A stretch of 64,000 nucleotides of DNA from Paramacrobiotus metropolitanus (GCF_019649055.1 NW_026570233.1:496001-560000), one strand, 5' to 3'. Counted from the stretch's first letter, positions 1 to 12,743 are shown. The notes: generated from the sequence alone by a model not told the origin. Numbers and translations: made by a program.

Positions 1-739
1 TACGGCCGTCTGCGGTGCGGCCGGATGTGGACTCAGCAATTACTTAGCAGGCACCGGTTGGGATGAGACGATTCATCCCAAGCGGTCAAACGGAGCAACG
101 CAAACGCAACACATAGCAAGGTTTCTTATTGCAAGAGAATCAGCAAGAATTCAGGCAAGAGTAGCGGCAAGAGAACCAAGCGTTCCAAGACTAAAGTGAG
201 AATTCTAGACATTGAGAGAAGGCCGGTAAAAATCCATAGAAATGTGAAGAATCGTTATCAGACGTTATGAATCATAATGCAGTAAAACAACAACCAATCA
301 TTGATGTTAAATGACCATTACTATTCGAAACTGGTGGTCTTACACGTTGTACAAATTCTATCGCTACAATATACAAATAATGACAACTTTATCGAGGTTC
401 GTATTTGACAATGTAATATTGGACAATCTACCGATATACATAGATTTTGTTTAAGTATTAGTCGATACTCAATACTCTTAAGTATTAGTCGATACTCGAT
501 ACTCGTAACATTGGACAATCTACCGATATACATAGATTTTGTTTAAGTATTAGTCGATACTCGTAGCCACCAAAAGAAGCAAAAGGCACCGCGACCAGAC
601 AGACTACGTAATAGATGAAATACAGATTATATTTTATCGCATCGGATGGTGATCAGCTAAATGACTGCGCTCAAAATATCTCTTGTTTTCACAAATCGTC
701 TTCGCATTTGAGCTCCGGCACGGTCGTACGGCACGCCCT
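1..739. other. Intergenic region with short repeats
   Basis: No gene is recognised here. A GGCAAGAG-like motif recurs several times between about 118 and 180. A 53-bp direct repeat (418-470 and 510-562) is entered separately. The remainder is AT-rich and lies downstream of the minus-strand receptor gene that ends at 740. Confidence 0.5.
418..562. repeat. 53-bp direct repeat, offset 92 bp
   Basis: Positions 418-470 and 510-562 are nearly identical. Both begin ATTGGACAATC and end AGTATTAGTCGATACTC. A third partial copy of the end module lies at about 479-504. The end module is partly self-complementary (AGTAT...ATACT). No coding capacity is evident. Confidence 0.85.
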
Positions 740-2092
740 TTACGACAATTTGTATGTGTGTGAAGAATTGTGAAGATTCAATTGACCGGAGGTGGGACAC
801 TGATCGCCTTCCCACATCAGCAGGGTATATGTCGCCAGCACTCCAATAACCTGCAACAGCCACAATACCTTAAAGGAAAATTGTTTCACTCGTGTATACA
901 CTGAACCACTAGTACATCGTTTACCCCCACAACGAAGCGACAGTTAATGTTGACTAGCCCACCAACACTGAATCCAACATGCGTTCTGTCCTGGACATGC
1001 AACCAGATGGACGCATTCTTCTTCTGCACTCCGTATGGAGCTTCGATCATCCAACGTGCAACAGCATTTCTCATTGTTCCGGCCTGTTAAGCACAAAAAA
1101 TCCAAAACAAGGTAAAATTTCCTAGAAAACAACATTTTTTTAGTCGGTGTGGAGCGAGGTACCTGGAGATTGAGCACAACAAAGACAAATGTTCGGCAGA
1201 CTGACAGAATCATTAGCGCAGTCCAGTACAGCGCATACGGCCCGATCATGTCAGAATTTGCCCGCACCAGGCTGATCATGAGGAGCATAGCCAGGAATTC
1301 TTGGGAATAGAAGAAGAATAGTGCACACTGTACTCTGCCGTTCAGAGCGTGTATTTGATCACTGAAAAGGTTGTATTCGTTCAGAACTTTTGCAGCATCC
1401 TCCGAATTGCTGGTTCGCTTGTACTGAGCAGTCATATTCCCAAAACACATCATCGATGCAGCCGATATAAAAATCAGGAGGCTCTGCGCCAGGGCAACCT
1501 GACAGTCTAACATGTAATTCATGAAGTATATTACCAGAGCGAACCGGCTGCCCAAGATCTGCGCTAACGGGCCGGTGCTTATATTATCTTTATTGCTAAT
1601 GAATCCATTGATCATAGCGCAAGTCATATACGCGAATACAACCAGCAGAATACCGGCAATGCTGATCAGCTGTTTTTGATTGCTTGACGTAAGACGGCGC
1701 TGAAGAACGAAATTGAAATCCGTCACCCAGCTGCGGAAATTCCAGAGACCGTAACTAAGGGCGATGGAGGACAGGGGAATGGCGGCATTATGTATTATCG
1801 TTGTTGTCCTGCTGACAAGTTCCGCTGCCGTCTGCGGGAAGCGGGCTAAGTCATCTCGTACAGATATGACGATGTCCGTAGCGCTGGCGACATTCGTTCC
1901 TACACATACTGTAACGGACCAGAGTGTCAAAAGATGGTCCAGAAACTTAATTAGGTCCCTTCGTCTCATGTACGCTTCTGGAAACTTGGTTATACATATC
2001 AAGCCGAGCATCCGTAGTGGAATGTACAATATGCTACAGTAATGAAGCACGAAAACCGACGTACATTTTGCGAAATCTTTGAGTAATCTCAT
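740..2092 (-). CDS. Gustatory receptor-like 7TM protein (copy A)
   Basis: Predicted chemosensory ion-channel-type receptor of the Gr superfamily, acting in the plasma membrane. Three exons join in frame: 1163-2092, 925-1083 and 740-850, giving 399 aa. The donors are GTACCT and GTAAAC, the acceptors end in CAG, and both introns are phase 0 (79 and 74 bp). Exon 1 carries about six hydrophobic segments. Exon 2 holds HVGFSVGGLVNINCRF. Exon 3 holds TM7 with ATYTLLMWEG, which matches the TYhhhhh signature of arthropod GRs. The start at 2092 gives the short N-terminus usual in this array. The C-terminal tail carries an NSS glycosylation-type sequon. Copy B is its nearest neighbour and is in the same orientation. 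The ligand is unknown. Confidence 0.85.
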
Positions 2093-2519
2093 ATTATCAT
2101 TGTTTGTTGAGCAAAAACGAGTTGCAATACGTCCTGCAAACGTTTAAAGAATTTAAAAGAAAACAAAAAACGTATAACATTGCAGTCTATTGGCTGTAGA
2201 CCGTTTGGCCTAGCATTTGCACTTTTTGTTTAATACTTCGCAACATCGTACCAATATTTACAGTACATGTTCGCCGCCATCTGGCACTGTAGCGTGTTAT
2301 AGCAGCTGGATATACTTGAAGTATGCAGACTGAAAGACAGTTTGTCAGAATTTCTAATGCGTAGCTTTTGCAATTTAACAGAGTTATTCAAATGACAATG
2401 ATCGTAACAGGTTGTTCAATAATAACGTTTACTAATGGTTAGCAAAGCACAGACAAGCTCAAATCGAAATTAAATTTACTGGAATGATAAGGCTCGAACG
2501 ATCACTAGAATCAGGTTGG
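2093..2519. other. Intergenic spacer between receptor copies A and B
   Basis: This is the upstream region of copy A and the 3' flank of copy B. It is AT-rich and I see no coding exon or repeat in it. Confidence 0.5.
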
Positions 2520-4059
2520 TTAATATAATGAGCTATTCATTTGCTCCACATGGTTGAACTGCGTACAAGTTGCGCCTTCCCACATTAGCAAGGTGTACGT
2601 TGAAACCACCCCAAACACCTACAAACGCAATCAAAAAGCAGTACTCAATTCGGCAGCGACCAATAAGTCACAGATGGCGCGAGCGCTAGTTGACATTACT
2701 CAGAATTATCAAACTTAAACTTTTGTCGAAAAACGAGGCTCTTTAACGCCCCACGCCAATATCAGAAACCATATTTACCCCGAGAACGAACCGGCAGTTT
2801 ATATTCACTAATCCTCCCACACTGAATCCAATTCGACGGTATGCTGTAATTTGTAGCCAAGCTAGTGCATCTTTCTTGTATCTTCCAGATGGCGTATTGG
2901 TGACCCGGACAACAACGGCATCGACCGTTTTTGCCGCCTACAAATAAAGATCCAAGAACGCTGGGCAAAAAACCGGAATGCAGTCTGAGCTAACTAAGGA
3001 AATACGAAATGACCGAGCCATTTGCAGACTGTTGGATATGTCATAGATATTCACATCAGTTAAGCTTGAGTCCCCGACTATACTACGTAAGCCGTAATTG
3101 TTCGAATTAACGGATACCTTCAGAACAAGTTTAATGAAAGCGTAAGTCCGAATGGACGCAAAGACCATCACTGCACTGTAAAATGGAGCTAAGACCTTTG
3201 CCATATGTGGTTCCGCACGTATCATGTAGACCATAAAAAGTATCGACATGAAATCTTTAGAGTACATCAAGAACAAAGCACCCTCGATTCGGCAGTTCAA
3301 CACAACCATTTGCTCGCTCAGACAGTTGTAATCCTGGATGATTTTTTCCAAATGATCCTGACTGCTTGTATTGGCGTATGCTGTAGCCAAGTTGTCAAAG
3401 CAGAAGATCGCGATAACTGTCAGCAAAATAAATACACTCTGTGCCACTAAATAATGCAATTGGAAAAAATAACTCCCGCTGTATAAAACCAGCGCCAATG
3501 GATAGCCGTAGGAAGAATGGAGAATCAAGTAATTCAGCGGTGCCGTAGAGGTCGTGCTTCCGTATCTGTACTGTGTGAATTCAGTGAACGCCATGAAAGC
3601 TGTAAAGCCGGAAAAAACGATCAAGAGGAAAACTAGTGCGATTAACTGACGGCCATTTCTAGCCGTTAAGTTGCGCCCGGTGAGAGTGCTAAATGGCTGC
3701 AGCCACCGTTCGAAATTCCAAAACGCAGTGCTTAATGCGATTCCGGTTGCTGGAATCCAAACACAGTACATCAGATCTACCAGCTTCCCAATGAGTTCGG
3801 CATTGCTCCGCGGTACATTCTCCAGGCTCTTTATGACGTCAGCCAGTTGAATACAGGACAGGATGGTAGCCACGAAAAACAGTGCACAAGACCATAATGT
3901 GAGGAAGTGGTTTAATATGCCGGTTAAATGCCATGTTTTCCCGGAGTATTTTTGGACAAAAATGACACCAAGAAAACGCAGCAAAAACACCGAATGCTGA
4001 CAGAAATTATAAATAAGTGTAGAAGAAACTGATTGTGCCTCGCTTCCCAAGGACTTCAT
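2520..4059 (-). CDS. Gustatory receptor-like 7TM protein (copy B)
   Basis: Exons 3118-4059, 2779-2937 and 2520-2618 join in phase 0 to give 399 aa. Donors are GTATCC and GTAAAT; the acceptors are TTTGTAG before both downstream exons. Exon 1 starts MKSLGSEAQS and ends TYAFIKLVLK, aligning with the other copies. Exon 2 contains RRIGFSVGGLVNINCRF. Exon 3 contains VVSTYTLLMWEG, the TM7 signature. Like copy A it is minus-strand; it faces copy C head to head across a 327-bp gap that must hold both promoters. The family points to taste or odour perception; no ligand can be assigned. Confidence 0.85.
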
Positions 4060-4386
4060 AATTCGATGACCATAAAGCTATCAAAGTGATTAACGTAAGC
4101 GATTCCCTTTGTAACTGCGGAATTACCAGACTTTACCCAAATCGTGTCACGAAAGGTGGCGGTGATATTTGTACAAGCAAAATTTGACAGACGCCGAACA
4201 AACAGGTGCTGAGTGGTCAACAGACTGAACGCGACCATTTCAACATGCCACAAACACTGCGTGGTAGATGTCGTGGGTGCTCGTATAATGTTTCTGACAA
4301 GTTCTGTAAAAACCATGAAAGCTGTTTATCAGCGCCTAATTTTTTAAGTTATCTCTGGTGGCAGCATCATACCGCAGCGCTGGAGC
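4060..4386. promoter_or_regulatory. Divergent promoter interval between copies B and C
   Basis: This 327-bp gap separates the start codons of two oppositely oriented receptor genes, so it should contain both 5' UTRs and promoters. I see no clear TATA box and no shared long motif. The assignment rests on position only. Confidence 0.4.
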
Positions 4387-5801
4387 ATGAACTCGTTTCC
4401 AGATCCAGCGAAAATCCACTCCCCTGATTTTGTTCATAAATGCTGCTATCCGACCCTGTATGTATTACGTTTATTTGGCGTTATTAATGCCACGCGACTT
4501 CCGAAGAAGCACCACAGTATCGTGCGGTTGCTAGACCGCATGCTAACACTATGGCCAACTGGGCTGCTCCTGGGGGCTTTTGCTGTAGGTGGTATCCAGA
4601 TTATCGATGCTGTTGATAATCTGAAAAGCGTACCGCACGGCAATATCGAGTTAATAAGGGGATTAGAGGACCTAATGCACAGTGCCTGGATTCCCGCTAC
4701 CGGCATCGCCATGAGCATGGGATTCTGGGATTTTGAATCATGGCTGGTGGAATTCAGCACCGTGGCAAGTCGGAATTTAACCACAAAGAATAGGAGACAG
4801 TTAGTTGCACTGTTATATGCGCTGCTGATTTTTTGTGCGTGTTCAGTTTTTACTTCGATTCGTCCGCTTGTCATCAATACACGTCAAATCACCATGGATA
4901 ATTCGCTTATGCAAAAATGGACTGCATATTCTGGGGACTTCTACGTTTATCCTCTGGCTGTGACACTGTACGCCGCGAGTTTCTTGTTTGGTTGTCATTT
5001 TTGCCTGGCGCAGTGTATCCACATTTTTCTGTCCGTCGTCACGATACTGTGCTTTGAGAACCTGGCGCAAGCATCTCAACGTATAACCAATAGTTCTACT
5101 GATATCATGCAGCAGATGTTGCAGGAGCATGATGCTTTGACTGCCAAGATTGCCGAATTAAACCACAAGATCCAGGGTATCCTGTTTTGGCTATACTCAC
5201 AGGACTTAATGTCGGTACTATTTATTATCACTGTCGTACAAACGGAGCCGGATCATGTGACCGACTGGGCACCATTAGTGGGAACAAGCCTGGGTTTGGC
5301 GGCACTCCGAACCTTCGTTTTTGTGAAATTAAACTTGAAGGTACCCGTTGCACAGTTCAAACAACTTGGAATAAGGATGGTCCATTAATACAAATTTACT
5401 ACAGAAAGATTATTGTGGCAATCATTGCTGCTTCAGCGACGTATTTATTGGCATACTCTATGGCAAGGTTGCAATAATGTGATGTGTTTATAGGCCACCA
5501 AACTTCCGGACATTGTAGCTGCTCGCGTAACCAGTGCACCATGTGCAACATACAAGCAGAACGCATCCCTCTGGCTACAAGTCTCGGACCGGCGCTGTAT
5601 TGGATTTAATGTGGGAGGGCTCGTGCGGGTCGACGGCCGGTTCGTTCTCGGAGTAAGACCGGGAGTCGTCTGCTTTTAAGGATATAAAACAAGTGTATGG
5701 AATAATAATTGTTGCAGATAACAGGAGTACTGGCAACATACACTATGCTTATGCGGGATGGAGCAAAATGTTCGGCATCAACAGCAACTGCCGCAAATTA
5801 A
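4387..5801 (+). CDS. Gustatory receptor-like 7TM protein (copy C)
   Basis: Exons 4387-5340, 5494-5652 and 5718-5801 join in phase 0 to give 398 aa. The donors are GTACCC and GTAAGA. Exon 1 ends RTFVFVKLNLK, exon 2 carries RRCIGFNVGGLVRVDGRF, and exon 3 carries VLATYTMLMRDG. The TM7 motif is odd: the tryptophan found in every other copy is arginine here (CGG instead of TGG), which puts a charge at the end of TM7. The reading frame is otherwise intact, so I call it a gene, possibly one with altered or declining function. Confidence 0.82.
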
Positions 5802-6899
5802 TCACATGCAGCGCTTGTAGACTAAACTCATTCCATCGAGCAATGTATGGGGATGGTGCTTTTTTTGTGTTTTCGTTTAATGTTGTATCCTATGGGGTAC
5901 CACACATGTCAAAATTTCCGAAGCACTTTGTTCAGTTTGAGCCCCCGGTTTTGCATGATTAAACTGTGGTATTAAATAGGCTTTCCTCAACTGCTTTTGG
6001 ACTGCATGCATTTCATAAAACAGCTTTTAATCGACTTTGTTTTTGGAACGTCCGTTGGCCTCAGCTACAGCTGGCCAAATTCGTTAATCCAACGGGAAAA
6101 TGCAGTTAGGGATTTTGGCTGCCAAGGATACCTAGATAAAATAAAAAATGAATCAGGTGAATGCTATTAAAATTTGGCGTCAAGTAATTTGTGGTTACAG
6201 TTATCAGATAATTTAGTTTTTGAATTAGCCTGGATTAGGTCCAGCCTGCAGTTAGCTGCCGTTGAGCACTTTGATCACAAAGTTCAGTTCGATGCATCAT
6301 GCATGTGACAGCATGTCGAAGTACACACATGGGCGGCTATTAACGAAAAATATCGGCATGGAAAAAAGGGAAAATCGACCCGCTTTGAAGGAAACTGTAA
6401 GCGTTTATGTTCTAAAGTTTGTTTTGCAAAGCTGGGAGCCTGAAATAAATCTGGGATTTACTGCCAACCCAATAGGGTCCCGCGCAATACATTGTTAGTG
6501 TCAAAAGTAACTGAAAAAACTATTTTTGGCAATAATGCTATGATGACACAAAGGTTATTTCGCTATGCTGCGATATGCCGATTTAGTACACTCATTGCGC
6601 CTGCAGCTGGCGTCGCGCGATTGTGGCATTCAGCCATCAATGTATAGTATTTGTTTCCTCACCACAGGTGAGGAAACCTACAGTATTACAGTGACAGCCG
6701 TAATGTTAGACATGTCACATGTCTCATTAAACAATACTAGTATGTCATCACTGTATTTTCGTGCTTTCGATCTGCCAAAATGTCAGTTCAACGGCTAAAA
6801 CGCAACGTGGGGAACAACCACACTTGCTGGATCATTTTTATTTTGCTCAGATTTACCCTATCGTTCCTTATAGTTGTCTTCGATCCGTTGCTTGTAGTT
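5802..6899. other. Intergenic spacer between copies C and D
   Basis: About 1.1 kb without a recognisable exon. An in-frame ATG 120 bp upstream of the chosen start of copy D (6780) would extend that protein by 40 residues, but the family alignment favours 6900. No repeat or mobile element is evident. Confidence 0.5.
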
Positions 6900-8285
6900 A
6901 TGAAATCATCAATGGAAGTGAAAGATTCCCGATTCCCGGATTTTGTTAGAAAATCCTGCTTTTTACCTTTCTGTTTGCTGCGCGTACTTGGCGTGGTTAC
7001 ATGTACAAATTTCCACGAACGATCGCGAAAACTTCAACAAATCCTCGACAAGTTTTTAACCGTCTGGTCAATATGGATGGTCATGGGAACTCTTACTGCA
7101 GGTGCCATTGAACTGAGCGAATATGTCCCTAAATTGAAAAACGTTCCTCGCAGCACTACTGATCTGCTCGGCAGCATAATGGACGTTATGTACGGCGTTT
7201 GGCTGCCGGCTACCGGCATAGCACTGAGTATGGCATTTTGGAATTTTGAATCGTGGCTGATGGAATTTAGTATTACTGCTGGGCGTACTATGACAATAAA
7301 GAATCGCCGACAATTGCTCGGAATACTCTTTGGGCTAATGGCTTTATTTGCTTACGCCGCATTCTCGGCTCTCTATCCCCTTGCAGTTAACATACACGAA
7401 ATCGCAACCAACGTTCCGTTGATGAAACATTTGATTCAACGTTCCCGTTACGTTTATCCAGCGGCTGTCGTGCTGTACTCCGCAAGCCATACGTCTGCTT
7501 GTCAGTTTCCCTTGGCACAATGTATGATGATCTTCGTGTCATCTGTTGCAATAATGTGCTTCGAAAATATATCCGACGTGTATTATTGCACAACTAGTTT
7601 CGATATTATGGAAAAAATGGTTATGGAGTACGATATTCTCGCCGGCCTAATTATTCAGCTGAATCAAAAAATCCGAAGCTCGTTATTTTGGTTATATTCA
7701 CTGGATTTCATGACAGTGCTGTATTTAGTCTCCATATTTCGCACGCAGCCAGATCTGTTTACTGCCTGGGCACCACTTGCCGGGGCAAGCTTGGTTTCAG
7801 CGACTATCCGGACTTTCGTCTTCGTGAAACTAAACCGCAAAGTAAGTATCGAGTATCTATCCACTATCATGCCACCAAAATTCTGTCATATTACATCGAC
7901 TGATGATGGACAGCGGGTCATCGGTGACCTTTCCTACTTGATCACAAATGTTGTTCGCTCCTTCGTTTTGCTATTCAGGCTGCTAAACTGGCGGATATCG
8001 TAGCCGATCGCATCACTAAAGAACCCTATGGAAGTTACAAACAGAACGCAGTTATATGGCTAATGGTCACAGACCGACGACATATTGGATTTGATGTGGG
8101 AGGACTGGTGCCGATCAACTCACGCTTTGTGCTTGGAGTAAGTCTATAAATCCAACACTTTTCGGAATTCATACGAGTAGCCAAGCTTCTTTTGCAAATT
8201 TTTCTAGATATCAGGGGTTCTGGCAACGTACATCATGCTCATGTGGGATGGAGAGAGGTCTTTGGATTCGAGTGCCGCAGGGTAA
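6900..8285 (+). CDS. Gustatory receptor-like 7TM protein (copy D)
   Basis: Exons 6900-7841, 7979-8137 and 8208-8285 join in phase 0 to give 392 aa. Both donors are GTAAGT, the best consensus in the array. Exon 1 ends RTFVFVKLNRK. Exon 2 contains RRHIGFDVGGLVPINSRF. Exon 3 contains VLATYIMLMWDGE and a short tail. I chose ATG 6900 over the in-frame ATG at 6780 because the protein then starts MKSSMEV, like the MKS starts of copies B and G. It has the same orientation as copy C and clearly belongs to the same subgroup. Confidence 0.85.
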
Positions 8286-9029
8286 ACGATTCTTTGCTGT
8301 ATGCAGTTGCAAGTTGACCGTATAGAATCAGCAACAAGGAGCCAGCGCAGTGAACGAAATATTGCTGTTTCAGTTTGCTTTTGTTTAGACAAGGAACCAC
8401 TGGCAATTGTTGAGACCCTTTGCAAAGTAACATAAGTTTGCAAAGTAAGTTGGTAACATTATTTTAACTCGGGCAACTGTAAGGCGCTTTTTTGCTTTAG
8501 AGTCAATTCAAATAATAATTGCATGAGTATCTTCTTGGATTGCAAATAGACTCAATCCCATTTGTAAACTCTAACAAGACGGTGCAGCTGTAATTTACAC
8601 ACTAATAATTGATGTTTGACGCCAATACGCTTGGCTTGGTGTGACGGTTGTTTATTTCGCCTCAAGTTTTTTAGGCTCGACCTATAAATTGCGGCAGCGT
8701 TTAAAAATTTTTGTCTGATAACAGTTGTTTCGACGAAAAGCATTGATAGGACATAGCGCAAAGGCAAACATAGTTATGGGAAATCCTATCCCGTTGATAT
8801 CGCAAGAAGGTTTAGGACGTTTATACAGACCTGGAGAACCAAAAGCTACGACGATGAGATTAACAAAGCGCGCTTACTTGCCCAGTCACGGCCGGAAGCA
8901 GGCATTTGGCTGAATGCATTGCACTCCGCTCATATAGGGAATTTGCTTGACGACGACACGCTGAAAATTTCGGTTGGCCTCCGACTTGGCGCGGTTATCT
9001 GTGAACCACATGAGTAACCACATGGAAGG
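8286..9029. other. Intergenic region; site where pseudogene E lost its 3' exons
   Basis: No exon-2 (GFxxGG) or exon-3 (TY...WD) module is found on the minus strand here, although pseudogene E should continue into it. No other gene is recognised. Confidence 0.45.
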
Positions 9030-9794
9030 CTGTATTTTTTATTGAATGCAGGCACGTAATAACAGAGGCAATTGTACTGCTGAATAAGTTTATCCATATC
9101 AGCCGGGTCTGTAGGGTCGGCGTACCGTGCCGCGATCTGGTCAAAACACATTGTTGACACAGTTGATAGAAGAACAATGACACATTGTGCCAGGCGAAAC
9201 TGACACTGGAACAGGAAGTTAGCACTGTACACGCCACCATCACTGGATAACCATAGGTGGTATTAACAATCCAGCTTGTTAGAATCCGGGTCATAATAGT
9301 GATTTCGTAGGAGAAGGCAACGAGGGACTTTATGGCCATGTAGAGCAAGTAAGCAAAAAGAGTTATCAGGACCAGGATGAGTCCGACTAGTTGCTTACGA
9401 CCACTGGCTGTTAAATAACGTGCGGAAAAGGAACTGAAATCCACTAGCCACAGTTCGAAATTCCAGAAGGCCCTGCTTAGTGAGATGCCGGTGGCTGGCA
9501 ACCACACACCGTACATTGAATCCATTAGTGTGCGAATTAACACGGTGGTTGAACGCGGTATATCACGGAGACTGGTGAGTTGATCAATCAGTTTAACGCA
9601 GGACAAGGCGCTGGCGCTCAAAAACATCCCAATCGCCCATATGATTAAAAACGATTTAGATAGACCAACAAGCGGCACTTTTGCTCAAAATAATTTTCCT
9701 TGGAGATCACACCTAGGATGCGTAAGAAGTGCAATATAGGCTGACAGATGTTATATATGAAGCGAGGAGAGGTTTCGGACGTTGAGAATTCCAT
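9030..9794 (-). pseudogene. Gustatory receptor-like pseudogene (copy E)
   Basis: Minus-strand remains of a receptor exon 1. It starts MEFSTSETS at 9794, as in the neighbouring copy F. The frame is broken near 9660 (after the first membrane segment) and again near 9235. A further break occurs near 9045, soon after an FNKK motif where copy F reads LNKKIQPSLFWLYS. Homology then stops at about 9030. The rest of exon 1 and exons 2 and 3 are missing. The middle part (YGVWLPATGISLSRAFWNFE) is still well conserved, so decay is not ancient. It lies in tandem with copy F and shares a duplicated upstream flank with it. Confidence 0.8.
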
Positions 9795-9892
9795 ACTTTG
9801 TGCATATACTGCAATAAATACTGAGCTGTAAAGTTTTGGTTGTTCAGATGGTGACCTTGTAGATTTTCTACCAAGCATCGTTAAGGAAAGTG

Positions 9893-10130
9893 CTAAAGTC
9901 GATTGCTTTTAGGTTTATCTTCTACGTAACTTTGAACTTCTATTCGAGTAGTCTCTGACATCTGATATACGAGCACAAGACATTGGACACATTTGTGCCA
10001 GGCAGCTGAACCTCTGGAGTTGGACAAGTAAAATCCGGCTGTTAAACAGGTGTTCGTACAAACGGCCTGCGCGGCATAACTGAGCCAAATTCCAAGCGTA
10101 CTGGATTCTTTCCCAACTTTCATTTAGGTG
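9893..10130. repeat. Duplicated 5' flank of copy E (partner of 12126-12320)
   Basis: On the minus strand this stretch resembles the region upstream of copy F. Short conceptual peptides share GFYxSNSRG, and the nucleotides share blocks such as GACATCTGATA and CCTCTGGAGTT. Gaps between the copies are not multiples of three, so I read it as duplicated upstream DNA rather than a gene. Confidence 0.6.
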
Positions 10131-10592
10131 TCAACAAATAAAATGGATCGACAGGAGAAAACAAAATCGAACTGTTTAGCATATGTAACCGTCCTCAATA
10201 CTTTGTATAATGTAGGGTAATGTAGTTATTTTGTGTTGTTAAGAAACACTTATCCATTGATTCATTATTTTATTTTATTAAGCCATTGATTTATTATTTT
10301 AAAACACAACAACAGGGTTACCGCTTGCCACATTTCGTTATTTATCACATTCTTGGCTGATGGTGATACTCGTACATGACCAAGGTTTAGCAGGTTTGAG
10401 TAGACCAGCTAGATAAAACTGTTTGCATCGATGGAGGCATTTTGTAAGAAAAACGGGTAGGCTAAGAAGGATAAGGAAATACATTTTGTAAGGACAACGG
10501 GTTGCTTTAAATAGCGGGTAGGTTGAAAAGTTACACGAACAACAACAGCTCGTTCAACGCATGCGACGAACGGAACAGATGCTAACCGTATT
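10131..10592. other. Intergenic region downstream of pseudogene F
   Basis: AT-rich spacer with short TTATTTTATT-type runs at about 10250-10310 and no recognised exon. Confidence 0.45.
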
Positions 10593-11997
10593 TCAGCGGG
10601 GCAGCGAATCGTTTGACTGTCCTGTGGCGATGGACGGAGAGCAGTTTTCGCCGTCCCACATAAGCATGCAGTATGTCCCAATTATTCCTAACACCTAGAA
10701 AGAGTCGGTATTAGCTGGTTTGTAATTTAAACACTGTTAATTTTTATTTTATTTTTTATTATGGTCTTTAGCAAGGATGCTAGTTTACAAAACTATAGGC
10801 ATTCGGCAGGCGCTTACTGCGAGAACGAATCGGCAGTTGATATGCACTAATCCTCCCACGCTGAAGCCAATATGGCGCCAACTCATGATCTGCAGCCACA
10901 CTGCCGTATTCTTCTTGTACAATCCATACGGCATGTCCGTAATGCGAACGGCAACGGAATCGATCAACTTCGTGGCCTGTAATATGGAATTAAAAAGAGC
11001 CCAAAGAAGAAAAGCTACCATAATCATCAAATACTATATTATCCACTGCAATGAGAACGTACTGCGATATTCAGCTTTACAAAACTTAAAGTCCGGACAA
11101 TAGCATAGGTCAACGATACGCCATATGTTGGAGCGAATGTCATCAGTAGTTCGGGTGTAGTGCGTAATAAACTAATCAGAAAAAGTATCATCATCAAATC
11201 ACTCGAATACAACCAAAACAGGGATGGCTGTATCTTCTTGTTCAATGCAAGCAGATAATAACTGAGGGAATTATACTGCTGAAGAAGCGTGTCCATCTTG
11301 GCCTGGTCAGTTGTATCAGCATACAGAGCTGCGATCCGGTCAAAGCACATTGTTGACACAGTTGACAGGAAGACAATGACACATTGGGCTAGGCGAAACT
11401 GACATTGAAACAGAAAATTAGCACTGTATAACGTCAACGTTACTGGGTAGCCATAGCTGGAATGATCGATCCAGTTAGATAAAAGCCGAGTCATGATGGT
11501 GATGTCGTGCGAGTAGATTATCAGAGATTTTGTGGTCATGCAAAGCATATACACAAAAATAGTTATCAATGCCAGTGTAAGTGCGATTAACTGCTTGCGA
11601 CCGTTGGATGTTATATAACGTCCGGCAAAGCTAGTGAAATCCACCAACCACAACTCGAAATTCCAGAACGCCCGGCTCAGTGAGATGCCCGTGGCCGGTA
11701 TCCACACATCGTACATCAAATCCATTTGTGTACGGATTAACTCGGTGTTGGAATGTTACGAAGTTTTGTGACTCGATCAACGAGATGTATGCAGGACACG
11801 GCGCTGGCGCTAAAAAAAATTCCAACTCCCCAAATAATTAACAAACTACTGAGAAAGGTCATCAAGCGGCGCTTCTGTTTAAAAGAATTTTCCTTAAAAA
11901 TCACACCAAGGATGCGTAGGAAATACAGCATGGGCTGGCAGATACTATATATAAATCGGGAAGAGTTTTCGGATGTTGAGAATTCCATACTTTTCAT
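10593..11997 (-). pseudogene. Gustatory receptor-like gene with one frameshift (copy F)
   Basis: All three exons are present: 11063-11997, 10818-10976 and 10593-10694. Intact splice sites (donors GTACGT and GTAAGC), RHIGFSVGGLVHINCRF in exon 2 and IIGTYCMLMWDGE in exon 3 are all seen. The only visible defect is near 11740. Compared with copy E, about 7 bp are missing just after the codons for LRNIP, so the frame runs into a TAA; the downstream frame resumes at MDLMYDVW. One short deletion in an otherwise complete gene indicates recent loss, an allelic null, or an assembly error. Confidence 0.8.
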
Positions 11998-12125
11998 ACA
12001 GTTGTATTAACTATTCTGGTGCAAATTGGAGATAACACAGATTAAAGACCTTGTAGGTTTTCAACTCAACATGCGTAAGTAAAATGTTTAAAAGCAGTTG
12101 ACTTTTGGCTTTCGCTTACGTAATT

Positions 12126-12320
12126 TTAAACTTTTATAGCCACTGACATCTGATACAGGTACATGTACATATCACCACCATCGTGCCCTGCAACTGCACC
12201 TCTGGAGTTCGAAAAATAAAATCCACCTGTTAAACAAGTTTTTGGTAAGTAGAGCTCTAACGAGCCGAGCCAGGTTTTCGGCGCACACTTCGTTGCATTT
12301 TTCATCGAGATGTCAGCCAT
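12126..12320. repeat. Duplicated 5' flank of copy F (partner of 9893-10130)
   Basis: This is the upstream flank of copy F, homologous to the flank of copy E with substitutions and non-triplet indels. It shows that the E/F duplication carried at least 300 bp of 5' DNA. The rest of the 11998-12743 interval holds no recognised exon. Confidence 0.55.
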
Positions 12321-12743
12321 GTCGTGTCAAACAAGTGAAATGGGTCGACAGAAGCTGGCAGACAGTAAAGTAAGGAATATTTTGGCAGTGCTGATATACT
12401 GCTTTGACGTTTAACGCGCAGCAGCACTAGTCCTCGAAAACATGTAATCTAAGTCGAAGTTTTTTTCCTCAGTATTACAGGTGAGTCTACGTACCGTAAC
12501 GGTCAGTAACCTGAAACTGTTTCCTGTACCACGTCCCCAGTAGCCACCGGCTTTTGATTGAATGCAGGATGTCTTCGTCGCACTGTAAAAACACTTGCGC
12601 TGCATTTGCTTAAAAAGAATCGAAAAGACATTCACTATCTAAACGTTCAACAAATCATTTAGATATTTTGGTGACTATTAATTTATCTAGTACGGATTGG
12701 TTTGCTGTTTTAATGATAACAGCTTCTATCGTCGCATCCCGTA

